The translations under genes and the position numbers were made by a program. Of a stretch of 64,000 nt of DNA, positions 44,040 through 52,945 are shown in pieces. Numbering within the stretch: position 1 is the stretch's first letter; each line of letters opens with the position of its first letter. The stretch is from Salinisphaera aquimarina (lineage in GTDB: Bacteria; Pseudomonadota; Gammaproteobacteria; Nevskiales; Salinisphaeraceae). The notes beneath the pieces were generated by a model that was given only the letters and a program-made list of their open reading frames with translations, was not told where the DNA came from and did not search any database. Location: assembly GCF_042643355.1 (NCBI RefSeq), contig NZ_JBHRSS010000001.1:62001-126000 (forward strand). The letters run 5' to 3'.

Positions 44040-45191
44040 ATGAATTCGTTCCGTTTCGATCCGGTCGAACTGCCGGACAGTGCCCTGTCGTTTCGTCACG
44101 CGGCCCGTTCTTTTCTGGCCGACGAGCTGGCGCACGAACGTTTTACGCCGCATCGCAATTCCTGGGGCACTTACGACGCGGATTTCAGTCGGCGCTGTGG
44201 CCAGCATGGCTTCATCGGCATGCATTGGCCCGAGCGTTACGGCGGTCACGAGGCCAGCGCGCTGGATCGCTTTGTAGTGATCGAGGAAATGCTGGCGGCC
44301 GGTGCCCCCATGGGCGCGCACTGGGTGGCCGATCGTCAGAGTGGCAACAACATTCTCGCCAACGGCTCGGAGGCCGCGCGCGAAAAGATATTGCCGCAGA
44401 TCGCGGCCGGCGAATGTTTTTTCGCCATCGGCATGAGCGAGCCCAACTCCGGTTCCGATCTGGCGTCGGTAGGCATGCGGGCCACGCGCGCCGACGGCGG
44501 CTGGCTGCTCAACGGCACCAAGATATGGACCAGCAATGCCCATCAGGCGCACTACCTGATTGCCCTGGCGCGCAGTGAGCCGCTCGGCGAGGACCGCCAT
44601 GCGGGCCTGACCCAGTTCATCGTCAATCTGCGTGAAAGCGAGGGCATCACCACCCGCCCGATCTACAACCTCTATAACAGTCACGATTTCAACGAGGTGT
44701 TCTTCGACGACGTGTTCGTCGCCGACGACATGCTCATCGGCGAGGAAGGCCGCGGTTGGCAGATGGTGACCGGCGAGCTCGCCTTCGAACGCAGTGGCCC
44801 GGATCGCATTCTCAGTACATACCAATTGTTGCGCCAGCTCGTCGACGCGGTGGCAAGAAAGGCCGAGAGCCGTGACCGGATCGCGGTCGGTCGCCTGATC
44901 GCGCACCTCGTGACGCTGCGGCAGATGTCGCTGTCGGTGGCCGGCATGCTCGAACGCGGCGAGTCGCCCGAACTCGAGGCGGCGGCGGTCAAGGATGTCG
45001 GCACGGCCTTCGAGCAGGAGATTCCGGAAATCGCGCGTCTGCTGGTCGACGTCGCGCCCTCGCTGGATAACGGCAATCCCTACGCCGAGGCGTTGGGTAA
45101 GGGGATGCTCTCGGCGCCGTCCTTCTCCATTCGGGGCGGCACGCGCGAAATATTGCGCGGCATTATCGCAAAAGGGTTGGGCCTACGATGA
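44040..45191 (+). CDS. Acyl-CoA dehydrogenase, first subunit
   Basis: A 383-aa flavoprotein with the ACAD domains in order: N-terminal helical part (GFIGMHWPERYGGHEASALD), FAIGMSEPNSGSDLASVGMRA, NGTKIWTSNAHQAHYLIALA, GEEGRGWQMVTGELAFERSGPDR, and the end FSIRGGTREILRGIIAKGLGL. The family oxidises acyl-CoA to enoyl-CoA using FAD. A strong GGAGGAG precedes ATG 44040. The second dehydrogenase gene overlaps by 4 nt, so the two probably form a heteromer as known for steroid and cyclic-acid pathways. It is the first gene of the run. Confidence 0.92.
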   Translation: MNSFRFDPVELPDSALSFRHAARSFLADELAHERFTPHRNSWGTYDADFSRRCGQHGFIGMHWPERYGGHEASALDRFVVIEEMLAAGAPMGAHWVADRQSGNNILANGSEAAREKILPQIAAGECFFAIGMSEPNSGSDLASVGMRATRADGGWLLNGTKIWTSNAHQAHYLIALARSEPLGEDRHAGLTQFIVNLRESEGITTRPIYNLYNSHDFNEVFFDDVFVADDMLIGEEGRGWQMVTGELAFERSGPDRILSTYQLLRQLVDAVARKAESRDRIAVGRLIAHLVTLRQMSLSVAGMLERGESPELEAAAVKDVGTAFEQEIPEIARLLVDVAPSLDNGNPYAEALGKGMLSAPSFSIRGGTREILRGIIAKGLGLR

Positions 45192-46249
45192 ACGATATCC
45201 GTGACATGATGCTGGACTCGGCGGGGCGTCTGTTCTCCGACCGGGTGGACCGCGAACTCTGGCAGGCGAGCGAGGACGGCGGTTTCTCCGACGACGCCTG
45301 GCATGCCGTGGCCGAGATGGGTCTGGCGGGCATGCTGCTCGAGGAAGACGAGGGTGGCGCCGGTCTGGCCGTCACCGACGGTCTGTCGCTGGCCGAACTC
45401 GCCGGCTATCACGCCTTGCCGCTGCCCCTGGCCGAAACCTTCGTCGGCATGCGGCTGCTTGCAGACCGTATCGACGTCTCCGGCGAGGAAATCATCGCCC
45501 TGGCAGGGGAACACAATATCGTCGACGCCCGTCTCGAAGCCGCGGACGACGGCTGGACACTGACCGGCGAACTGCAGCGGATCGCCTGGGGCCGGCATGC
45601 GCACTATGTGCTCCTGGATATGCCGGCGCGCGACGGTGACATGCGCCGGGTCGTGATCAAGGCGGATCGCCTGGACTGGCGGCCGGATGTCAGCCTGGCC
45701 GGGGAGGCGCGCGACAGTGCGTCGCTCGACGGCCTGGAACTGACCGCGGATGCGGTGACGGCCAAGACCATGACCGGGCCGAGTATCACCGAGTGGGGTG
45801 CGCTGCTGCGTTCGCTGCAGATGGCGGGTGCGATGCGTCGGGCGCTGGATCTGGCCGTCGAGCACGCCAACGAGCGCAAGCAGTTCGGCCGCCCGATTGC
45901 CAAGTTCCAGGCGGTCCAGCAACAGCTGGCGGCGATGGCCGGCCAGGTCGCCGCTGCCGGTGCCGCAGCAGCCGCGGCCGCCCGTGCGACCGACGGCGAG
46001 GAGCCCGGTTTCATGATCGCGGTGGCCAAGGCGCGGGTGGGCGAAGCCGCCGGCATGGCGGCTGCCGTCGCCCATCAGGTGCATGCGGCGATGGGTTTTA
46101 CCCGCGAACACACCCTGCATTACTACACCCGTCGTCTATGGTCGTGGCGCGATGAGTTCGGCACCGAGCCGTACTGGCAGGATCGGATCGGCCAACGCAT
46201 CTGCGCCACCGGTGGCGATGGCATGTGGCCTTTTCTCAGTGATCTTTGA
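45188..46249 (+). CDS. Acyl-CoA dehydrogenase, second subunit
   Basis: A 353-aa ACAD-like protein, more diverged than its partner. It retains FSDDAWHAVAEMGLAGMLL, the C-terminal helical region ALDLAVEHANERKQFGRPI then FQAVQQQLAAMAG, and HQVHAAMGFTREHTLHYYTRRLWSWRDEFG. The middle beta-domain is shortened and lacks the usual T-E-P-x-x-G-S-D motif, suggesting a partner role in flavin binding instead of a full separate enzyme. It overlaps the first gene by ATGA. Confidence 0.88.
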   Translation: MNDIRDMMLDSAGRLFSDRVDRELWQASEDGGFSDDAWHAVAEMGLAGMLLEEDEGGAGLAVTDGLSLAELAGYHALPLPLAETFVGMRLLADRIDVSGEEIIALAGEHNIVDARLEAADDGWTLTGELQRIAWGRHAHYVLLDMPARDGDMRRVVIKADRLDWRPDVSLAGEARDSASLDGLELTADAVTAKTMTGPSITEWGALLRSLQMAGAMRRALDLAVEHANERKQFGRPIAKFQAVQQQLAAMAGQVAAAGAAAAAAARATDGEEPGFMIAVAKARVGEAAGMAAAVAHQVHAAMGFTREHTLHYYTRRLWSWRDEFGTEPYWQDRIGQRICATGGDGMWPFLSDL

Positions 46250-46327
46250 ATACATGACTTTTCAACGCGTCGGCCGGCAACAGCACCAGGCCGGCCTGAG
46301 CAGAATCTGTCCGCACGGAGATCAGCC

Positions 46328-47122
46328 ATGAAACCCATGCTTGCCTCGGATACGTTTGCCGGCCGCGTCGCGCTGGTCACCGGCGGTGGCAGCGGCATCG
46401 GCTACGAGATCGCCAAGACATTGGGCCTGCTGGGGGCGAAGGTCGTCATCGGCAGTCGGCGTCAGGAGGTGATCGATCAGGCCGCTACCGAACTGCGTGC
46501 GCTCGGCGCCGAGGCGATCGGCCTGCGCGTCGATGTACGCGACCCCGAACAGGTTGAGGCGTTCGTGGACGGCGCCGAGGCCGAATACGGCCGTATCGAC
46601 ATGCTGGTCAATTCCGCGGCCGGCAATTTCCGGGTCAAGGCCGAGGAGATGTCGGTCAATGCCTGGCGGGCCGTGGTGTCGATCGTGCTCGACGGCACCT
46701 GGTACTGCAGCCAGATCGCCGGCAGGAAAATGATCGCGGCCGGTGGTGGGTCGATCCTCAACATCGGCACCGTGGGCGGTTTTCACGGCGGGCCGCTGGC
46801 GGTGCATTCGGCCAGCGCCAAGGCAGGCGTGCTGGCGATGACCCGAACGCTGGCGGTCGAGTGGGGGCAGCACAATATCCGGGTCAACCTGGTGACGCCG
46901 GGATCCACGGCGGATACCGGCGCCGTGGCCCAGCTGTTTCCCACCGAGGCTGACCGCGAGCGAATTCTGCGCGGGGTCCCGCGCGGCCGTCTGGCCGAAC
47001 GCATCGAGATTGCCAACGCGGTGGCGTACCTGCTCAGCGACTACGCGGATTTCATCACCGGCGAGAACCTGGTCATCGACGGCGGTCGCTGGCTTGGCAA
47101 GGGCCACCTTGAGAACAGGTGA
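46328..47122 (+). CDS. SDR of the 2,4-dienoyl-CoA reductase (DECR) type
   Basis: A 264-aa SDR with TGGGSGIGYEIAKTLGLLGA and NSAAGNF in place of NNAG. At the catalytic site it has HSASAKAGVLAMTRTLAVEWG. The usual Y-x-x-x-K is replaced by S-x-x-x-K, exactly as in animal 2,4-dienoyl-CoA reductases (SASAKAG). That, NFRVKAEEMS and the tail INGENL-like TGENLVIDGG support an NADPH-dependent enoyl/dienoyl-CoA reductase. It lies between the dehydrogenases and the CoA ligase, so it should act on an unsaturated acyl-CoA. Confidence 0.82.
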   Translation: MKPMLASDTFAGRVALVTGGGSGIGYEIAKTLGLLGAKVVIGSRRQEVIDQAATELRALGAEAIGLRVDVRDPEQVEAFVDGAEAEYGRIDMLVNSAAGNFRVKAEEMSVNAWRAVVSIVLDGTWYCSQIAGRKMIAAGGGSILNIGTVGGFHGGPLAVHSASAKAGVLAMTRTLAVEWGQHNIRVNLVTPGSTADTGAVAQLFPTEADRERILRGVPRGRLAERIEIANAVAYLLSDYADFITGENLVIDGGRWLGKGHLENR

Positions 47123-47183
47123 TTTGCGATCGTAGCGCACAGGTCGAGCGGTCGGGAACAGCTTTACAGGAACGAGGTTTTCT

Positions 47184-49400
47184 ATGCAGCAAGCGGGCCG
47201 AAACAATGCAGTCAGCGCAAGTCAGCAATTCACGCACGCACCGGGCGAAGACATCACTGTCGACGCCGGTGGACCGCGTATGAACGACACCGATTCGGGT
47301 CGTCCCCTGGCGCGTATGTTCCGGCCGCGCTCGGTCGCGCTGGTGGGCGCCTCCGGGCGTGCCGACAGCGCGATGGCGCGACCCATGCGTTATCTGGCCG
47401 AGCACGGGTTTCAGGGCGAGATCTACCCGGTCAACCCCAACTACGACGAACTGGGCGGCAAGCCCTGCTATGCCTCGCTCAAGAGCGTGCCGGCGCCGGT
47501 GGATCTGGTGATGGTCATGGTGCCCGCGGCCCAGGCGGCCCAGACCATACGGGATGCCGGTGCCGCGGGCGCAGTGGCAGCGATCGTTTTCGCATCCGGA
47601 TTTGCCGAGACCGGCGCCACCGGCGCGGCGCTCCAGGATGAACTGGTGGCAGCCGGTCGCGAGGCCGGTGTGCGGGTGCTGGGGCCCAATTGTCAGGGAG
47701 TGCTCTTTACTCCCATTGGCCTGTCGGCGACCTTCACGGCCGCGGCCGACCGCCCGCTGGTATTCAAGCGCGGCGGCGGCGCCTATGTCGGCCAGAGCGG
47801 CGCGGTCGGCGGCTCGATTCTGGATCTGTCGATGGAAATGGGCCTGGGCCTGACCGCCTGGGTCAGCACCGGCAATCAGGCCGATCTCGAACTCTACGAG
47901 GTCGCCGACGAACTGCTGGAAGAGCCGGAAGTGCGTTTTCTGATGCTCTATGTGGAATCGATCGGCGATGGTCATGTCTACGAGCGCCTGGCACGCAAGG
48001 CCCAGGAACTCGCCAAGCCGATCGTGCTGCTGCAGAGCGGCCGTTCCGAGGCCGGGCGTCGCGCGGCGGCCTCGCACACCGGCGCGATGCTCAGCGAAAG
48101 CATCGCCTTCACGCTGGTATCGCAGAAATACGGTGTGACGCTGGTCAACGACATCAGCGAACTGCTCTCGGTCGCGGCGGTGCTGTCGGCCACCCCGGTG
48201 GTTGCGGGCCGGCGTATGGGCGTGGTGACCACCTCGGGCGGCGCCGGCAGCCTGGCGGCCGATCAGTGCGAGGCCCATGCCATCACGCTGCCCGAACTGG
48301 GCGAGCCGACGCAGGCCCTGCTGGCGCCGATGATTCCCGCATTCGGGGCGTTGGCCAATCCGGTCGACGTGACCGCGCAGTTGTTCAATCAGAGCGGCAA
48401 TCCCTTCGGGCGCGTCTGCCAGATCGTCGCCGACGACCCGGCCATCGACGCCGTGGCTGTCTTGCTGACCATGGTTACCGGCAAGGCGGGTGCGGAACTG
48501 GCCGACGGCATCGTCGAGACTGCCGCCGCCCTGTCCAAGCCGGTGCTGGTGGCCTGGCTGGCCGGCCGGGAACTCACCGAAGAAGGTCGCCAGATATTCC
48601 GGGCCGCCGGTGTGCCGGTCTTTCATTCCGTGGGTGAACTCACCCGCGCCGCCGCGCTGATCATGCCGGCGGCGCCGGCTGAACCGTCGCCGGGAGAGCC
48701 GGCGTCGGTCGGCGAGGTGGATTTGCCGCCACTGGGCGATCTGCTCGCCTCGGCCGGCGCCGACGGCGGTCAGGCCCTGCTCGACGCGATCGGTATTCGC
48801 CGACCGGCATCGGCGCTGGTTACGGATGGCGCGCAGGCGCAGCAGGCGGTGGCGGCGATGCAATCGGCCGCCGCGATGAAACTGCAGGCCGGCACGCTGG
48901 CGCATAAATCGGATGTCGGCGGCGTGCGCCTGAGCGTGAACGCCGACCAGGCGGCCGCGGTCTTCGACGAGCTGATGGCCGCGGCGGTCCACCACGGTGT
49001 CGACGCCGACGGCGTGCTGGTGCAGGAAATGATAGCGCCGGGCGTCGAACTGATTGTTGCCACCACCGCCGCCAGAGACGGTTTTCCGCCGGTGATCACG
49101 GTGGGTTTCGGCGGCATCACCACTGAAATCTATCGCGACGTGGCCTCGGGGCTGGCACCGGTGGCGCCCGATGAGGCCTATCGGATGCTGCGCAGTCTTC
49201 GTGCGTGGCCGCTGCTGGCCGGTTATCGCGGCGCGGTCGCATGCGACGTCGAGGCCGTGGTCGACGCCGTGGTGCGCGTCAGCCACGTGGCGGTCGCGGC
49301 CGGCGAGCAGTTGGCCGAATTCGAAATCAATCCGTTGATCGTGGCGGCGCGTGGCGAAGGCGTCACCGCGGTCGACGTGCTGGTACAGCTGGCGCCGTAG
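47184..49400 (+). CDS. ADP-forming acyl-CoA synthetase (acetate-CoA ligase family)
   Basis: A 738-aa single-chain NDP-forming acyl-CoA synthetase. N-terminal CoA-binding domain: RPRSVALVGASGRADSAMARPMRYL and GFQGEIYPVNPNYDELGG. The ligase-CoA domain has the phosphohistidine in AASHTGAMLSESIAF (His298). The C-terminal ATP-grasp half includes KLQAGTLAHKSDVGGVRLSV, VLVQEMIAPGVELIV and LAEFEINPLIV. It joins carboxylic acids to CoA at the expense of ATP to ADP. The frame has an N-terminal extension of about 32 residues before MNDTDSGRP; the true start could be ATG 47280. Confidence 0.88.
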   Translation: MQQAGRNNAVSASQQFTHAPGEDITVDAGGPRMNDTDSGRPLARMFRPRSVALVGASGRADSAMARPMRYLAEHGFQGEIYPVNPNYDELGGKPCYASLKSVPAPVDLVMVMVPAAQAAQTIRDAGAAGAVAAIVFASGFAETGATGAALQDELVAAGREAGVRVLGPNCQGVLFTPIGLSATFTAAADRPLVFKRGGGAYVGQSGAVGGSILDLSMEMGLGLTAWVSTGNQADLELYEVADELLEEPEVRFLMLYVESIGDGHVYERLARKAQELAKPIVLLQSGRSEAGRRAAASHTGAMLSESIAFTLVSQKYGVTLVNDISELLSVAAVLSATPVVAGRRMGVVTTSGGAGSLAADQCEAHAITLPELGEPTQALLAPMIPAFGALANPVDVTAQLFNQSGNPFGRVCQIVADDPAIDAVAVLLTMVTGKAGAELADGIVETAAALSKPVLVAWLAGRELTEEGRQIFRAAGVPVFHSVGELTRAAALIMPAAPAEPSPGEPASVGEVDLPPLGDLLASAGADGGQALLDAIGIRRPASALVTDGAQAQQAVAAMQSAAAMKLQAGTLAHKSDVGGVRLSVNADQAAAVFDELMAAAVHHGVDADGVLVQEMIAPGVELIVATTAARDGFPPVITVGFGGITTEIYRDVASGLAPVAPDEAYRMLRSLRAWPLLAGYRGAVACDVEAVVDAVVRVSHVAVAAGEQLAEFEINPLIVAARGEGVTAVDVLVQLAP

Positions 49401-49477
49401 CGCGTTGGTGCGAGAAAAACAATGAATCCGACGCCGTGTGTCGGTCAATCGAAACAGGATCAGAGAGGAGCATATTC

Positions 49478-50215
49478 ATGGGACAGATAAACCTGGAGCG
49501 AAAGGACGGTGTGGCGTTGCTCACGGTCGATTCGGTCGAAGTCAAGAACGGTCTTACCCCCGAGATGGGGCGACAGCTCGCGGATTTCTGCGAGGAGATC
49601 GATGCCGATGATTCGATCGGCGCGGCCGTGGTGCGCGGCGCCGGCGGCACGTTCTGCTCGGGCGCCGATCGGCGCCGCTGGCAGCCGGGCGCCGATCAGG
49701 CCGAGGAGACGACCTACAAGGAAGCGGGCCAGGTCTACGGTGCGTTCATGCGGGTCGGCGCGTTGAAGGTGCCGACCATTGCCGCGGTACGCGGTGCGGC
49801 GGTGGGTGCGGGCATCAATCTGATGCTGGCGACCGACCTGCGCATCGTTGCCGACAACGCCCGCATCATGTCCGGCTTTCTGCGTATCGGCCTGCACCCC
49901 GGCGGCGGCTATTTCACTATTTCCGGGCGTACCGCCGGCCGTGAGGCCACCGCGGCGATGGGTCTGTTCAGCGAGGAGATCGATGGCCGCCGCGCGCAGG
50001 AGATCGGTCTGGCCTGGCGTTCGCTGGCCGACGACGAGGTCGAGGATTTCGCGATGGAACTGGCGAAGAAACCGGCCAAGGACCCGGCCCTGGCGCGCGA
50101 GGCCGTGCGGTCGTTCCGTACCGAGCTGGGTCCCCCGGGGATCGGCTGGGAAGCTGCGCTGCAGTTCGAGCGTGCCACGCAGATGTGGTCACAGCGGCGT
50201 CGCAACAAGTCATGA
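49478..50215 (+). CDS. Crotonase-superfamily protein lacking both usual catalytic glutamates
   Basis: A 245-aa crotonase fold: VRGAGGTFCSGADRRRW carries the first oxyanion loop, and AVRGAAVGAGINLMLATDLRIV the second. In enoyl-CoA hydratases the latter reads GGxCE and is followed by a second Glu before GLxPGxGG. Here Glu is Asn (GAGINL), and the second position is Leu (SGFLRIGLHPGGG). So it is probably not a simple hydratase; crotonases with other residues do isomerisation, hydrolysis or C-C cleavage. ATG 49478 follows AGAGGAG. Confidence 0.82.
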   Translation: MGQINLERKDGVALLTVDSVEVKNGLTPEMGRQLADFCEEIDADDSIGAAVVRGAGGTFCSGADRRRWQPGADQAEETTYKEAGQVYGAFMRVGALKVPTIAAVRGAAVGAGINLMLATDLRIVADNARIMSGFLRIGLHPGGGYFTISGRTAGREATAAMGLFSEEIDGRRAQEIGLAWRSLADDEVEDFAMELAKKPAKDPALAREAVRSFRTELGPPGIGWEAALQFERATQMWSQRRRNKS

Positions 50216-50273
50216 GCAGTGAATCAGGGCCTGTTTCCAGGTCTTAGATCAACAAGGAGTGCGGAGGAGGCTT

Positions 50274-51926
50274 ATGAATACAATAATTAGAAAGCTTGGT
50301 TGGTTATCCGGTAGCGCGGCGTTGGTGCTGCTGCTGGCCATGGTCGCGGGTTGTGGAAGTAACGACAGTGACACGGCCCAGTCCGCCGACAATTCCGGCA
50401 GCGGCGCTGCGGCGGATTCGGGCGATCAGAAGGTGGCGGAGGTCAAGGAACCCCGCTGCCCGGAGATGACCGACGGCATCGACAAGTCGCAGACGTTCAC
50501 CTGGATGTACAGCGTCGGCAATACCAGTTTTGATCCGGACAAGATCACTACCAACAACAGCCAGATGTATCTGTTTCCGATCTACGACAGCCTTGTCTAC
50601 ATGGACGACTCGGGCAAGCCGCAGCCGATGCTGGCGACGTCGTGGACACTCTCCGACGAGGGCAAGACGCTCGAGTTGAAACTGCGCGATGGCTGGAGCT
50701 ATCACGACGGCACCGCTTTCGACGCGGCGTCGGTCAAGGCCAACATCGAGCGTTCGAAGACGCTGCCGGGGTCGTTCAACGCCAATTCGCTGGCGTCGGT
50801 GAAGTCGGTGGAAGTGGTGGATCCGCACACCGTGCGTATTCATACCGACGGCGGCGCCGGTGCCCTGGTTGGCGTGCTCGGCGGTTCGGCCGGCATGATG
50901 ATGAGCCCGGCGGCCTTCGACAAGAAGGGCGAGGACATCAAGCCCACCGGTGGTTCGGGACCGTATCGGATGGCCAGCTATCAGCCGGGTAATCGAGTCG
51001 AGTACACCGCGGTGAAGGATTACTGGGACCCGGACGCCCAGAACGTGGCCAAGATGGTGTTTCTCATCTCCGGCGACGACAACGCGCGTCTGAATGCCGT
51101 GATCACGGGTGCCGCCGACTCCACCTTCCTGCGGGCGAGCATGTACGAGCCCGCCAAGAAGGCCGACCTCGTGGTATGCCAGCGGCCCAGCCTGTCGAGC
51201 TACAACATCAAGCTCAACACCAAACGCTCGAAGTTCGGCGACAAGCGGGTGCGCAAGGCGATCAGCTATGCGATCAACCGCAAGGCCGTCCAGCAGGTCA
51301 CGGACGGGTTCTGCGAGCCGTCGATCCAGCTGTTCCCGTCGTCGTATTTCGCCTCCAATCCGGATCTCGACAAGGGTGAACTCTACGACCCGGACAAGGC
51401 CAAGCAGTTGTTGAAGGAGGCCGGCCTTGCCGATGGCTTCTCGTTCGATCTTGAGGTGATCAATCTGTCGCTATACCAGCAGATCGCCGAGATCGTGCAA
51501 TACAACCTGGCCCAGGTCGGCATCAAGATGTCGATCACGCCCAAGAGTATCGGCCTGTTGTCCGAGGATTTCTCGGTCAAGAAGTCGGCTGATGCGGTCC
51601 TCGAGGAACAGAAGGCGTCATCCGATCCCAGCATTCTGACCTCGGAATACTATCTGGCCGATGGCTTCTCCAATCCCGGCGGTTACACCACCGACGAGAT
51701 CACGCGCTTGAACGCCGAGGCCATGAACAGCGCGGACGCCGAGAAACGCGGGCCGATCTACGCAAAACTGTTCAAGGCGGTGGCCGACGAGGCCTATCCC
51801 AATATCACCCTGTGTCATCTGACGACGCCGTTCACGATGAACAAAAAGGTGGTGGGTCTGAATATCCACACCGATGGAGCTCGAGAGTTCCGCGGCGTCG
51901 GTATCGATCCGGGTCGCAGCAAGTAA
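50274..51926 (+). CDS. ABC transporter substrate-binding lipoprotein (SBP family 5)
   Basis: A 550-aa lipoprotein: MNTIIRKLGWLSGS signal, lipobox MVAGC (Cys27). Family-5 motifs: GKTLELKLRDGWSYHDGTAFDAASVKANIE, GSGPYRMASYQPGNRVEYT, DKRVRKAISYAINRKAVQQV, and AYPNITLCHLTTPFTMNKKVVGL. It is the binding protein of the importer encoded down to 56058. It lies inside the catabolic run, so the ligand may be the pathway substrate, unusual for this peptide-type family. ATG 50274 has GGAGGAGG. Confidence 0.92.
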   Translation: MNTIIRKLGWLSGSAALVLLLAMVAGCGSNDSDTAQSADNSGSGAAADSGDQKVAEVKEPRCPEMTDGIDKSQTFTWMYSVGNTSFDPDKITTNNSQMYLFPIYDSLVYMDDSGKPQPMLATSWTLSDEGKTLELKLRDGWSYHDGTAFDAASVKANIERSKTLPGSFNANSLASVKSVEVVDPHTVRIHTDGGAGALVGVLGGSAGMMMSPAAFDKKGEDIKPTGGSGPYRMASYQPGNRVEYTAVKDYWDPDAQNVAKMVFLISGDDNARLNAVITGAADSTFLRASMYEPAKKADLVVCQRPSLSSYNIKLNTKRSKFGDKRVRKAISYAINRKAVQQVTDGFCEPSIQLFPSSYFASNPDLDKGELYDPDKAKQLLKEAGLADGFSFDLEVINLSLYQQIAEIVQYNLAQVGIKMSITPKSIGLLSEDFSVKKSADAVLEEQKASSDPSILTSEYYLADGFSNPGGYTTDEITRLNAEAMNSADAEKRGPIYAKLFKAVADEAYPNITLCHLTTPFTMNKKVVGLNIHTDGAREFRGVGIDPGRSK

Positions 51927-52004
51927 TCGACCGGTGCCGGCCAGCGCGGGGCATTGTCCCCGCGCTGGCTCGCCGATGCCGATTCATCGGACAGAGCGTG
52001 TTTC

Positions 52005-52943
52005 ATGCTTAAGATATTCCTGTCGCGTGTGGCCGCAGCGATCCCCTTGCTGGCGATCATCAGTTTTCTGATATTCAGTCTCATCGTGCTGATTCCGGGC
52101 GACCCGGCGATCAGCCTGGCGGGGCAGAATCCGACGCCCGAGCAGATCGCGGCGATCCGCGAAAGCCTCGGGCTCAACGAGCCGTTTCTGGTGCGCTACT
52201 GGCACTGGATAAGCGGCGTATTACATGGCGATCTCGGCCATTCGCTGTTCAGCAGCCAGACCGTGTGGGTCGATATCACCGCACGACTGCCGACCACGAT
52301 TTCGCTGGTTGGTCTGTGCATGGTGATCGCGCTGGTGCTGGGCGTGGCCATGGGTTCGATTGCCGGGCTGCGTCCCGGTACCTGGGTCGATCGCAGTGCC
52401 ACGGTACTTGCCAGTATCGGCGTCGCGGTGCCGTATTTCTGGGTCGGCATGCTGCTGATCATGCTGCTGTCGGTGGATCTGCCCTGGTTCCCGTCGGTGG
52501 GTTATGTGCCGCTGACCGAGGATCCACTGGAGTGGCTGCGGCATCTGACGCTGCCGGCGTTCGCATTATCGCTGACGCCGTCGGCGATCATCGCCCGGCA
52601 GACCCGGGCCTCGCTGGTGACCGTGATGTCCGAGGACTACATCCGCACCGCGCGTGCCAAGGGGCTCAGGCCGGCGCGGGTAGTGATGAAGCATGCGCTC
52701 AAGAACGCGGCGTTGCCGGTGATCACCGTCTTCGGCATCGAGATGAGCCGACTGCTGGGCAGCACGGTGGTCATCGAACAGCTGTTCTCGCTGCCCGGCA
52801 TCGGCAAGCTTGCCTACGACGCGGTCTTCAACCGGGATTTCCCGATCGTGCAGGGCGTGGTGCTGGTGGCGGCCGCGATGGTGATCGTGATCAACATACT
52901 GGTGGACGTCTCCTATGCCTATTTCAATCCGAGGGTGCGCTGA
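52005..52943 (+). CDS. ABC transporter permease, DppB type
   Basis: A 312-aa permease: MLKIFLSRVAAAIPLL, the loop QIAAIRESLGLNEPFLVRYWHWI, VAVPYFWVGMLLIM and the ATPase-contact loop YIRTARAKGLRPARVVMKHAL. Six membrane helices are expected. The second permease starts 2 nt downstream. Confidence 0.92.
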   Translation: MLKIFLSRVAAAIPLLAIISFLIFSLIVLIPGDPAISLAGQNPTPEQIAAIRESLGLNEPFLVRYWHWISGVLHGDLGHSLFSSQTVWVDITARLPTTISLVGLCMVIALVLGVAMGSIAGLRPGTWVDRSATVLASIGVAVPYFWVGMLLIMLLSVDLPWFPSVGYVPLTEDPLEWLRHLTLPAFALSLTPSAIIARQTRASLVTVMSEDYIRTARAKGLRPARVVMKHALKNAALPVITVFGIEMSRLLGSTVVIEQLFSLPGIGKLAYDAVFNRDFPIVQGVVLVAAAMVIVINILVDVSYAYFNPRVR

Positions 52944-52945
52944 TC

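Noticed and set aside
47073..49448. A 791-codon open frame on the minus strand
   Set aside because: It is the antisense shadow of the ADP-forming CoA synthetase; composition is His/Arg/Gly-rich with no domain.
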